A DNA stretch of 64,000 nucleotides, taken from assembly GCA_002794785.1 (NCBI GenBank), contig NBBA01000001.1, positions 1,984,001 through 2,048,000 of the forward strand, read 5' to 3'. Of the stretch, positions 1 through 9,977 are shown piece after piece. The notes under the pieces were generated by a model, which worked only from the letters and a program-made list of their open reading frames with translations, searched no databases and was not told the origin of the DNA. The number at the start of each line of letters is the position of its first letter. The first letter of the stretch is position 1. The DNA comes from Coniferiporia sulphurascens (lineage: Eukaryota; Basidiomycota; Agaricomycetes; Hymenochaetales; Hymenochaetaceae). The position numbers and the translations under genes are program-made.

Positions 1-339
1 AGTTAGTAGGTTTTGCCCTCAGTAAACCTCAATGTATCCAGCCAGCCCTGGTTTTCATCTCCGCCTGATGATTGTTAGTTATTAGAAGATAGCTATGATT
101 TATGGACTTTACCAATTCATACCAATTGGCTATTGCACCAGCAATAGTATCAATCGGCCAATTTTGGCATTTGAGTGCGACGCTAAAAATAGCCGAAGCG
201 CGTCATTTTCGGGCCTGGGGTTCTGGGGGAACGCTCCTCTTCCATCGCGTGCACGCAGTCAACGGGCAGTTACGGCGACGACCGCAACAGCATCGGCGAC
301 AACAAAATACACGATAATCTTACGTCTGGCATGCACCTT
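1..339. other. Upstream intergenic DNA
   Basis: No gene is supported here. Short open frames exist on the plus strand but lack recognisable protein character. The right end is probably the promoter and 5' UTR of the Nudix gene. Confidence 0.4.
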
Positions 340-2021
340 ATGTCTGAATGTACGCTCCTGGTGTTACCTGAATGGCAGACTTGACTGACACCAAGCAATA
401 AGCAGCTAGCGTCGTCTCCGCGCTCTCCAGGGCTCTCCACCGTATTCGGTCCACTCCGCCTCGAATAATCGCATCTCCTGCAACACGTACGCCTTTGTTC
501 GCTCTTAATCCCAGCCTGAGGCTTAATGTTGATAAACTTTCAGAGCCGCGTCGTGCAGCAGTCGCTATCATCATCCGCGTCACCCCGTCACCATCTCACC
601 ATGCTTCTCCTTCATCCTTGCCGTCATCTTCGCCACCTGCCACCCTCACTGAATTCTTTTCCCTCGACTGGGTAAATGAGTCCGGTGTGGGCGTGGACAT
701 GCTCTTCATTAGGAGGGACCCTCCGCAGAGCGAAAAGAGCGTCGTTCAAAACAGACCGAGAAATGCTGAGGACGCGCACGTCGCTTTTCCCGGAGGGAGA
801 ATGGAAGAAGGAGATGAGGGCGGCTTATATACCGGTGAGCGAGCAACATCCCCCTATGAACTTAGCGGTCACTCATAATTAGCCAGCCATGCGACAAACA
901 TGGGAGGAAATTGGAATTGACCTTGCGGAGAAAGACTTTATGCTTATTGGCCAACTCGATGATCGTGAAATTACTACGTCTCTCGGAAAACGTCTCTTAA
1001 TGATACTCTCCCCGTTTGGTACGTCTCCACTCGCCCTCCGGTTAATCTTTCCCTTTCCGTCACCCCAGTGCCATAGCTTATAATCCTAATGTTTTGTTTA
1101 ACCTTTTTACAGTATTCCTTCAAGTTACGCCTAATACCCCACCACCCGACCCAGCGACCGGAACGCGCTTACACTGGATACCACTGGCATCACTCCTTGC
1201 ATCGACCTCAGTAGGCGCGTCGCGCTCACGCAAAAATGCACACGGGACTCGTCGCTGGACGACCGTGACTGTCGACGTATCCTCGCGGCTCGCGCCCAGA
1301 CAATCAACGACACTCCGCCTGCTCGTGCGCGTTCTCCTCGGGAGCATGCAGTTTAATGCGATTTTACTCGACCCGCAGTCCCCAAACGCTTCTCCCGGCG
1401 TTGCTTCCGAGAAATCAGTTGAAAATATTGGGGAGAAGGAGGTTCTAAAGCTCTGGGGGTTGTCTCTTGGTATGACCCTCGACCTCATCGCATACATGCA
1501 CCCACCGTCGTCACCATTCTCGGATGACTATCCACGGGATGAGGTGACGGGCCTAGGAACAAATATAGCACCCAGCATGACGTGAGCACCGCACTTCATT
1601 GTTTCATAGTCTTGGATTACCTCAGTACAATTCGGGACGACTTCGTTGTGAACTCCGGTAATCTTGTGTTGTTTGATTGCGGGGCTGACCGTTCCGTTTC
1701 GTAGGTCCGTGTTTCCCCGTTTTTCGTACCCAGACGTCAACTTCTGGATTTGGGTATTTGGCAAGCGCTACCGCGAAGTTCTGCGAGGCTGGGAGGCTAG
1801 TACACACACTGGCGGCGCCAATGACAAGAGGTATGTATTCTCTATGTAGTTTGCCGACTCTCGAAACCCTGATCACATCTATTTTTTACAGAATAAACTG
1901 GATCGGGACTGCAGTGAATCAGTTCTATGCCGCTGTGCGAAAGGCGCTCATCGTAGTCCTAATTACACGCGCCATCTTCTGGAGTTCTCTTGGGGCCTGG
2001 GTAATTATGTACCTGAAGTAG
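340..2021 (+). CDS. Nudix hydrolase, CoA-pyrophosphatase-like, with C-terminal membrane segment
   Basis: Six exons are proposed: 340-349, 406-834, 887-1018, 1113-1581, 1705-1830 and 1892-2021. They join in frame to 431 codons. The Nudix box is visible across the exon 2/3 junction: FPGGRMEEGD, then MRQTWEEIGIDL, giving the G-x5-E-x7-R-E-x2-E-E-x-G pattern with WEE in place of the usual REE. Nudix enzymes cleave nucleoside diphosphates linked to another moiety; the layout resembles fungal PCD1-type CoA pyrophosphatases, but substrate is inferred. The C-terminus holds a hydrophobic run (about residues 405-428: LIVVLITRAIFW...) that may be a tail anchor. The start ATG lies in a 10-nt exon, chosen because GTACGC donor, CTGAC branch and AAGCAG acceptor bring it in frame; an in-frame ATG at 331 is an alternative. 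No ATG exists in the exon 2 frame itself. Confidence 0.75.
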
Positions 2022-2395
2022 AAAAAAATTGGTCGGTCAGTCTGCGACGTGCTCGTCTATCCTCAGATACAGTATGTATATGCAGATTGCTAGTGACTAT
2101 AAGGACTCGAACGGGAACTTCTCTGCAGGTTCATGATCCCTAAATTAATGTTGTATTAGGGAGATATACTATATAGCTGGATTGTCTGTGCGGTTCAGGC
2201 CATGCTTAATTTTGCAAGCGTCTCAGTACTTATAGTAAAACGATTACGATTCGATATGTCTAAACGCTGCGCAGTGAGAGGCCTCCTGGCAATTCTTTCT
2301 ATCGTCAAAGACTGCCTGTATGTGGTTTTACCTCGAGAAAGACGACATACTACACAAAGACCGAGGAAACGTGCGGAGCCACAAAAAGAACCAGA
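2022..2395. other. Intergenic DNA between Nudix gene and tRNA-Gln
   Basis: About 370 bp with no supported gene. It would hold the 3' UTR of the Nudix gene and the 3' flank of the minus-strand tRNA. Confidence 0.4.
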
Positions 2396-2478
2396 AGGTC
2401 CTACCCGGATTCGAACCGGGGTCACAGGAAGAATCTGACATCAGAATCCTGTGTGATAACCAGCTACACTATAGAACC
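2396..2478 (-). tRNA. tRNA-Gln (anticodon CTG), intron-containing
   Basis: Read on the minus strand, the acceptor stem GGTTCTA pairs with TAGGACC, the T arm is CCCGG-TTCGAAT-CCGGG, and the anticodon stem CAGGA/TCCTG encloses the loop TTCTGA. This places anticodon CTG at 34-36. A 10-nt intron (about 2433-2442) follows position 37, the canonical nuclear tRNA intron site. The B box GGTTCGAATCC is intact. It is nearly identical to the tRNA on the opposite strand at 2585, except in the intron and a few D-arm positions. Confidence 0.9.
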
Positions 2479-2584
2479 GATGCTTTAGTGTGCTGTGACG
2501 TAAATGCCGATTCCGATCCGGTCCTGAATCTGGACCGTGTCAGTTCTGAACCCTATACTCGGCATCTCTGAGCCGGAGTCCGCC

Positions 2585-2666
2585 GGTTCTATAGTGTAGC
2601 GGTCATCACACAGGATTCTGAGCTCGGAAATTTCCTGTAACCCCGGTTCGAATCCGGGTAGGACCT
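2585..2666 (+). tRNA. tRNA-Gln (anticodon CTG), intron-containing
   Basis: The acceptor stem GGTTCTA/TAGGACC (one T-G wobble) is followed by a D arm, the anticodon stem CAGGA/TCCTG, loop TTCTGA with anticodon CTG, a 10-nt intron after position 37 (about 2627-2636), and the T arm CCCGG-TTCGAAT-CCGGG. The discriminator is T at 2666. A pyrimidine-rich stretch with TTCCTTTTT downstream could serve as Pol III terminator. Confidence 0.9.
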
Positions 2667-2948
2667 TCCTTTTTGGCTTTCTTTCTCCCTGGAGTCTTTC
2701 TAGAGTTACTTTGGTGAATACTGTATGTAAATAAACGTCGCCCTTCAATTTACTTGAGGGACGGATGCTTATCGGAGAGCGGAAAATAAGCACGATCTAT
2801 TTATCGGAAGGATCCGGGGTCTGTCTGCTTGGTCATGTGCGACGATCGAGGTCCTGTCGAACGCGTCACCGCGTAAGTGCATGTACGCTACTACCAAGAG
2901 TGCTAACTCAGGCATTCTCGTCTTGTCCTTCCAGTTTATCTCTAAACA

Positions 2949-5261
2949 ATGGTACGCGTCCAACATCTTTATACTTGTGCCATCCCTAAATAACTTTCAC
3001 AGCTGATTCGCGTCCGGTGCAAAGCAGGAACTTTTCGATATGAATTACAACCCTCTTCAGACATATCTGAGCTCGTTCAGAAAGTGAGCATCAGTATATG
3101 TCGCGATTTTCGAAGTTCTCATCCATCGGTAGATCGTGGAAAGTGTAAATGCGGAACCTTCGACCATCACGCTCTCTAACCAACCCAGAGGAGGAGAGAA
3201 GAACGTTAGGGAATTGAGGGGCAGGACACTTGAGGGCCTCGGTCTGAAGTGCATAATAACAGTTCTTGCACCTTTCGTTTTGCTAACTTATCTTGCAAAG
3301 ACATGGGGATTTGATGTTCGTATCGTACCAAGATAAAGCTGATACGTCCGAGCATGCTACATCGTCACCTAACGGCGAACCGGCCACGAGTACCTTGCAT
3401 CCTCCTGCGGACGCCACGCACCGCCCATGGGAGCTCGTAAAGGAGGATCCCGTTGACGAATACTGGCGAAAGCAAGACGGAAAGATTCCTCGCACTCGCG
3501 ACTCGCGCTTCTGTAAACATGGCGCTAATGCTATGTGCGACTACTGTATGCCCCTTGAACCGTACGACGCCGCTTACCACGCCAAGGAGTCCATCAAACA
3601 CCTTTCGTACTTTGCTTACCTGAATAAGCTCCAGCCTAACAAATCTACAACATCGTCAGCTGCAACCATGCTCCCCCCTCTTGAGCCTTTGTCATACAAA
3701 GTTAAAATTCCCTGCCCGAACGGCAAGCACCCACCGTGGCCCACGGGTATATGCTCCTCATGCCAGCCGTCCGCGATCACGCTGCAGCCACAACCTTTCC
3801 GTATGGTGGATCATCTTGAATTTTCGACGCATACCATCGTGGACCGTTTCCTCGATGTGTGGCGTCAAACTGGCTCGCAGCGTTTCGGATGGCTCATAGG
3901 GCGCTATGAGCCATACGACAAGGTACCAATGGGTATCAAAGCTGTAGTCGAGGCGATACATGAGCCACCGCAGGAGGGAGAGCTCGACGGCCTGACGCTA
4001 GGTCTGCCATGGGAAGACGATGCGACAATTCGGAGGCTGGCTAGCCAGGCCGTTACACCGCTGACAGTCGTTGGGTATATTTTCACTGATCTGGACGCAT
4101 CTGAGGAGGACCGTACGAAAAACGTATACAAGCGCCATCCGGACTCGTTTTTCCTTTCCTCGCTTGAAGTCATATTTGCCGCGAACTTGCAACTGCAGAA
4201 CCCTACTTCTTCCCGTTCCTCTACGACTGGAAAGTTCTCTTCGCGACTCGTGACCGCTGTTGCAACTGCGACGGAGGAGGGAGGAATTGATATTTCTGCC
4301 TATCAAGTGTCGGAGCAGGCATGTGCGATGGTTGATGCGGACATGATTGAAGCAAGCGTAGACCCTGGCATTGTGCGCGTGAAGGAAGAAGACAGAAGCG
4401 AAAATTCTGCGCGATATGTACCGGATGTCTTCTTTAGGTATAAAAACGAGTACGGCATCGACGTTCAAAAGAGTGCAAAGCCGTGTTTTCCTGTGGAGTA
4501 TCTCCTCGTGAATGTACGATTTTGTCTCTCATTTGCGTCTGCTAGTTATCCGCAGTCTACTCAGCTCCATTTCAGGTGACCCACGGCTTCCCGCAGAACC
4601 CTTCGCCACTCATCTTATCTCACAAATTTCCGATAGAAAATCGAGCGGGACTTGAAAACCAGAATATTCAGAGAGTTCTCAAAGAGCTGTCCGAGCTCAA
4701 AGCCCCCGATTTAACCAGCGACCCAGCATTTGCGCGAAAAGAACCGGGCTTGTTCCATCAGATCGTCGAATACTTGAGCGACTGGCATTTAGTCACGTTT
4801 TTACAGACGACGGGCCTGTTTTCGGAGGTGCTTACTTTACTTCACTTCGTACGCGCGTTGGGAGAGAACTGAACAGAACTGTAGGAAAACATGAAGCAAC
4901 TGATGCGCGCGGCGTCTTCTGCAAGCTCCGGAGACCCGCAAACCTTTTATGAACTTTTTAAAACAGAAAGCTGGGAAACACTCATGACCTTCACTCGGGA
5001 AAATGCCCGTAGGTGCTCTTCATGTCAATGGAGTGTACCTATCTCACATTTGTATCAATAGCGAGTGCACGACCGTCGAATCCTGCCCCCGACGTTGACA
5101 TGGACGACCTCCCGCAGGATATTCGCGATCAAATTGAAGCTATGGGCGGTCATACGCCTATTGCCGGAGCGAGCTCGGGTATGAGAGTGTGTCCCCATTG
5201 TACGTTTGAGAACAGCCATGGCGGCTCGGACTGCGAGGTTTGCGGGTTGCCATTGAGCTGA
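2949..5261 (+). CDS. NPL4: Nuclear protein localization protein 4 (Cdc48-Ufd1-Npl4 cofactor) with NZF finger
   Basis: NPL4 pairs with UFD1 as ubiquitin-binding cofactor of the Cdc48/p97 ATPase in ERAD and nuclear quality control. Seven exons are proposed: 2949-2951, 3003-3083, 3133-3248, 3301-4513, 4576-4827, 4885-5008 and 5062-5261, joining to 662 aa. The first exon is the ATG codon alone; exon 2 then gives LIRVRCKAGTFRYEL, the start of the UBX-like domain. The Npl4 zinc-finger region (about residues 115-225) has Cys/His pairs such as CKHGANAMCDYC and CPNGKHPPW. The MPN-like domain begins near FRMVDHLEFS. The C-terminus carries CPHCTFENSHGGSDCEVC, a RanBP2/NZF ubiquitin-binding finger found in animal NPL4 and absent from S. 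cerevisiae Npl4. Confidence 0.92.
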
Positions 5262-5866
5262 TTTTGAGATGTAATACATTTTAAAGATGTACCAATTTAC
5301 TCTTAATTTAATACGTACTCGCTACCTCTGCGCGGCTACTTACCTACTTGGTCAAATCCGAATTTCAGACTAGACTTGCCTCGGAAAGCCGACTCGCCTC
5401 GGGGTGCGGTAGATCACGTGAGGACGCGTTTGCACGTCCGCGTTCTCCCGAAACGTCTTGCTCTACTTCTAGACGACGTGAGAGGCCATTTAGGATTATT
5501 CTGCCGTGGAACTCTACGCTGGGCTCTGTCCTCCTCGTCCGCACTGGATTTCTGGTGCTGCACTGTGTTGTGTTCTTGTTTCTGGTAGGCTCAGTGCCCT
5601 ATGGCGACTTCATTGCTGGATTCTTCCTCATTTGGGCTTTGGTTTGCGCAATCTCGTGCACGTATGGCGAATTTCCACTTTACTCGTATCTTTGCTTGCT
5701 CCATTCAAGGCGCCCCCGGTAATGCTCGGGACGCGAGGCGCCTCGCTAGGGCTGCATAGCGGCAGACGAAGCCTCGATTGCGTTACCACCGCTTGCTATC
5801 AAATTCCCGGCTTCCTTGCGCTTGTCGAAAGCCTTCTCAAGTCCTCACCGTACCGGCCCAGAGTCA
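5262..5866. other. Intergenic region / 5' leader of bZIP gene
   Basis: About 600 bp between NPL4 and the bZIP coding region. It is pyrimidine-rich on the plus strand and contains the palindrome TCACGTGA. Open frames here have no recognisable protein character, so it is most likely promoter, 5' UTR and perhaps a leader intron. Confidence 0.4.
5414..5421. promoter_or_regulatory. TCACGTGA E-box palindrome (Cbf1-type site)
   Basis: A perfect TCACGTGA palindrome lies about 450 bp upstream of the bZIP start. In yeast, TCACGTG is bound by Cbf1, which recruits the Met4 sulfur activator. Functional use here is inference. Confidence 0.4.
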
Positions 5867-7217
5867 ATGGGTCTCTTTGATATGCTGGCTGATGTCAACG
5901 AGGCAACACAGGTCGACACCACCCCTAGCTCCGAAGCACTCGTCGCTGAGGCTGTCGCTCAAGAGCTGAGCTACTGGGAGAGCATTGTCTTTTCGTTCGA
6001 TATGGATCGCGAATCTGGCGGCGCTTCATCTTCGGGTAGGGAAACACGCGACAAGGAGGCTAAAGACAAAGACGGTCAGGAAGGAGCGCTTCCCTCGTCA
6101 AGCTCAAACGCGACGGCATCTGGCAGCGGGTCGAATCAGCCTAATCCTCTTCAACGTTTACCTTTCCAGAACACGGCGGGCGCGCCCTTCCATTTCGACC
6201 CGTCTGGAGGCTTCAGCCAGCCCCCCAACCCACAAATGAATCAGTTTGGCGGTCTTGATCCGTACACGCTCGCGCACCTCGCTGCGCTCTCCGCGCTCTC
6301 TGCGCCAGCTTTGAATGCCCAGAACCCCACTAACCCGCCATCAAACCCTGCAGACCCGTTTGCTCTTATCAGACATATGCAGGGGCTGTTATACCCTTAT
6401 GGAGTCGCAGGCCCAGGAAATACGGGAAACCCGCCTGGCGCACAACATGGGTTTCCACCTGCTTCCTCGACAGGCTCTTCTTCTCGTCCGATCGGCAACA
6501 GACAGCATGCCGAAATGGTTGCGCCTTTTAACGCAGCGGGGCAGCAATGGCTTCCTCAACTCCCCAGTTCGAATCAGCGTCATCCGTCCCGGGCACCGAC
6601 CGACCCCTCAATGGCCAACCAGCTTCCACATTTATCCTCGCTTATGCTTCCAGGCACGTTCCCGTCCACTTCACAACTCCAAACTCCGGGCGGGGGTCCG
6701 TCGTCAGCTTCCACGAGTAGACACAGCTCAACTGACACGAGTCCGAGCCCGACAACTCCGCTAAGTCCTTCCACTGCAAGAGCGCAGCAGGCACTGGATG
6801 ATCCGAATATTTCGGAGGATAAGAGACGAAGAAATACGCTAGCGTCAGGTATTTAGTGTTGTAACGCATTATCGAATTCCCTTGTCCTGAGCTCACGCTC
6901 TGCGGTCAGCGCGTTTTAGGATAAAGAAGAAACACAAAACACTCGCTCTTGAACGCTCAGTGATAGAGCTGGAGGCCCGTGCCGAAGACCTCGATCGCGA
7001 AGCTACCGAGTTGCGGCGCGAGAACGGATGGCTGAAGGAGATGCTCATAATGAAAGGCCGGAGCTTGCGGGCTACTGCTGCCACTGCCGACGTTGACGAA
7101 GAGGATGAAGACGATAGCTCCGACGATGGGGACAAGGCGGCTGGGAATAGGGATGGACAACCAGATGCGTCGGGCGCAAGCTCGGGGAAGGGAAAGGGAA
7201 AGGGCAAATCAACGTGA
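5867..7217 (+). CDS. bZIP transcription factor, CYS3/MET4-like sulfur regulator
   Basis: Two exons are seen, with an intron at 6849-6909 interrupting the basic region. The join gives EDKRRRNTLAS-ARFRIKKKHK followed by a leucine zipper (ALERSVIELEARAEDLDREA, then LRRENGWLKEML). The sequence DKRRRNTxASARFRxKKK is characteristic of the fungal CYS3/MET4/Zip1 clade, which activates sulfur-assimilation genes. The N-terminal ~300 residues are Ser/Pro/Asn/Gln-rich and likely disordered; the C-terminal tail is acidic (DEEDEDDSSDD) and ends in Lys/Gly repeats. The start is uncertain: ATG 5867 (MGLFDMLADV) is the first in frame, and ATG 6002 (MDRESGG) is a good alternative; upstream exons cannot be excluded. 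It is convergent with the TauD gene. Confidence 0.8.
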
Positions 7218-7727
7218 TGTCCGGAGGGTTCCCCAGTAATATGAACTTTCTTAAGTCAGTTTCGGATGTCTTATCGTCGCTTTATGAAATTTGTACCCTC
7301 TTATACTTGCTACTCAAAGACGGCCATTCCCTGTGCCTATTAAAACCGATGATGGCGCGAACCTCTATGCCCAATATGCGATCAATACAGATGGGACATT
7401 CCGAATTTGACTTGCTTCCGACGGATATGCGGACATCCACTTCACCGTATCTTCACACCCGAATTGGAAAGGAAGGCCATGTTTCCCTAAATCCGTGCGT
7501 ATCAACGTTAATATAATCCGATTTACAACTTGCATGATATGGGTTGCAGTGTCGCGGTCGATTTATCCTCTACCACCCACCAACATAGCAGTAATCGATT
7601 TATTTGTTCATTCCTAGGACGTGCGAAATTTCAAGATTTCCACATATTTTACGTTTACAACGTGCAAAAAAGGGATACAGTAAAATCCTTCTTATGCATG
7701 GCCACCCCCCTGGAAGCTTCGAGTTTC
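7218..7727. other. Convergent 3' intergenic region
   Basis: About 510 bp between the converging bZIP and TauD genes. No coding signal is seen. It should contain both 3' UTRs. Confidence 0.4.
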
Positions 7728-9147
7728 TTAAAGCTGAAGTCCCTCCCACGCAGGAATTGGACGTTCGGCTTGTGGCGTAATTCGCGCACCATGTCTTCGC
7801 TCTTTGGATAGTTCCTTCCCGTAGTCTGCGATGGCACTCTGTTGGAAGAAGGATAAGAGATAAGGGAGACTCGAGAAAAGTACTACCACTTACGTGTGCA
7901 GTGACCCGGTTGTCCCACAGAACGACAGTGTTCGGAGACCAGTGGAGGCGTGCCTGAAGATCGCCGGACCTCGCCATATGATCGTATAAGAAGTTAAGAA
8001 TGTTCTCTGATAAAAAGCCAAATATTAAAATTCTGCAGGAGGACGATCGTGCGAAACACAAACCCGACTCTTCTTTCTTAAGGCCGACAATCCTCCTCGT
8101 GAATTGCTTGTTAATGTACAATGCCTCTTCCCCAGTAACGGGATGGCGGCGCACGACGGGATGCACGTGCTCCACGGGCTCGCGCCTTACGATTCCTCCG
8201 CGTCTCCCCGAACGCGAAAATTCAGCCTGCTCCACGCCGGAGTGGACAGCCTTAAGCGTCTTAAGGAATGCAACGAACGCTGGGGAGAGCTTCTTGAGTA
8301 CGGACACCTGGCTCGTAAAGAGTGTATCGCCCCCCGTACGCGGCTGCGCAAGGAGGAAAAGTGTTGTCAGACCCGGCGGTTGGAGTTCGTACGAGACGTC
8401 GGTGTGCCAGACGGTTGATGTGATACTATCATCGACTTCGAAGTTAAGGGTTGAGTTCGCGTCACTAAGTGGTTTTGGGACCGTCAGAAAGAAAGAACCT
8501 CGTGAGACCTTTTTTTTCTTGTCCCACTCACCGATAAACAAGATGGACTTCGGGAAGGCCTTCTGGGTGACCAGATGTTGGATGAATGTGCAATCTTATA
8601 GAAATGTGAGCTTGGGCGCCCCGATCGCTGAAGTGACGTAAACTCACCGGCCAAAGTGCCTTCCCCATTCACGATAAAATTCTCCACCGCGATTTATAAA
8701 GTCTTCTTGGTCTCTGAAGACCATAAGCCCGCGCCTGGCTACCTTTATAGATATTAGTCATAAGCCACATAATGAGCAGGAGGGCCGGTAAATAATCACC
8801 TCGAGTGCGACCTGATCATGTTCATCACTAGTAAGTGTAGCGAGATTGAGTCCGTGGACTTCCGTCCCGAGATAGGGCGTTAGCTCGTGCACGCTTGTCG
8901 CGGAATCCAAGAAGGATCTAGGATTGGGATGGGAGAGTGCACGGTGACCGGGGTCGACGTGTTCGAAGGGCTCGAGAGGCGGGTAGTGGACATTTGAAAA
9001 GACAGGGAGAAGAGCCGCGTAGCGATAAGGTTCATCGGACTGGGCTGAGTTCTCATTCTTGTCTGTTTTGTTCTCCAGGGTCTGTCCGTTTGTCGCGCTA
9101 CTAAGGGTAAGGGTAGCGATGGTCTGGGTGAGAGTTTGTGTAGCCAT
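7728..9147 (-). CDS. TauD/TfdA-type Fe(II)/2-oxoglutarate-dependent dioxygenase (sulfonate dioxygenase-like)
   Basis: Family members such as yeast Jlp1 hydroxylate sulfonates or related compounds using 2-oxoglutarate and release sulfite. Exons join from MATQTLTQTI through VARRGLMVFRDQEDF, GRHFG, LHIHPTSGHPEG and NFEVDDSITSTVWHTDVSYE. The iron-binding HxD is in WHTDVSY. TLFLLAQPRTGGDTLF, YINKQFTRRI and the distal His with nearby Arg (DNRVTAHSAIADYG, then RRHGARITPQAERP) complete the fold. Several GT-AG introns of 50-60 bp interrupt it. The last exon ends GLQL-stop at 7728. It is divergent from the OPT gene across 830 bp containing TATA-like and TCACGTG elements. The substrate is not shown by sequence; herbicide- or other acid-degrading relatives exist. 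Confidence 0.85.
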
Positions 9148-9977
9148 CCTGAAGATTATGGCGTATCTGATTTAGAAGGGACAAAGAGGGGGTCTCCAGA
9201 GTCACAAGCATATATATGGACTTTAAAGTAGAGATAGTGAGAGTTGCGCACATGATGGAGGCTGAAGACGCCATCTTACGAGACGGCGTATGCTCAACCT
9301 GACGCCATCGCGTTTCCTCCTTTGGACCAACGTTCCCTTAAGCGTGTGCACTGCCCTGGATCGACGGCGGACTAATTGCTTATATAATCATAGCTCATGT
9401 AATCCTGTCCGCATATGGGCTCTTATCACGTGCCTTCCGCTTTGGGCGACGACAATAAACAGTGGATCGAAGGATTCTTGGACATTCGGAGGTAACTGCA
9501 TTTTAGATGATATTAACCCTCGTGTGCTCTCTTTGCATTCCTCGCAATCTTCGTGTCTTTTCCGCGGAGTCATCACACGCGATACGATGCTTTGCACAAC
9601 GCCAGCTCGTTTGGCAAAGCCTGCGATCGATGTAGCAGCTCGAGTAGACTGATATTGGTCAGTCCAGAAAAAAATGTTGTCTTTGCTCAGGACAAGAAGG
9701 CCGGAAGCGGCGGTCATAGGAGGCTTTGATCCGGTTCGTCGATCTTACGTTTGATCGCCACTAGTACTCCGCCCATGGCTTATTGTCTCGTCTTATCCGT
9801 GCTCCCGGGAAGTCTACTACGGAACTGCTCTCCGTTCCACGATCCTGAATGCATCTGACTCTACGCTACCCTCAAAGGCCCGCAATATGATATGTAAAGG
9901 AAGGACGGTCTCATTGCTGTCCCCCTCCTGTCCTTCTTCCCTCCCCATCACCTTCCCGTTGCTTTCCCCGCACAGAC
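9148..9977. promoter_or_regulatory. Shared divergent promoter of TauD and OPT genes
   Basis: 830 bp separate the two divergent starts. ATATATA at 9210-9217 sits about 65 bp upstream of the TauD ATG. The E-box TCACGTG lies at 9426-9432. CT-rich DNA (9901-9970) precedes the OPT ATG, as is common at basidiomycete transcription starts. No gene is seen inside. Confidence 0.5.
9426..9432. promoter_or_regulatory. TCACGTG E-box (Cbf1-type site)
   Basis: This is the same heptamer as in the bZIP promoter. It sits between the TauD and OPT starts, 280 bp from the first and about 550 bp from the second. Confidence 0.4.

Larger units (their letters stand above)
2396..2666. repeat. Inverted repeat formed by two head-to-head tRNA-Gln genes
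   Basis: The two tRNA-Gln copies lie on opposite strands with their 5' ends facing each other across a 106-bp spacer. Arms are about 82 bp. The similarity stops at the tRNA ends; the two 10-nt introns differ in sequence. Confidence 0.8.

Noticed and set aside
5348..5880. Two 124-codon plus-strand frames with hydrophobic runs before the bZIP gene
   Set aside because: They overlap in different frames, and the region fits a promoter and leader; no membrane-protein family is recognised.
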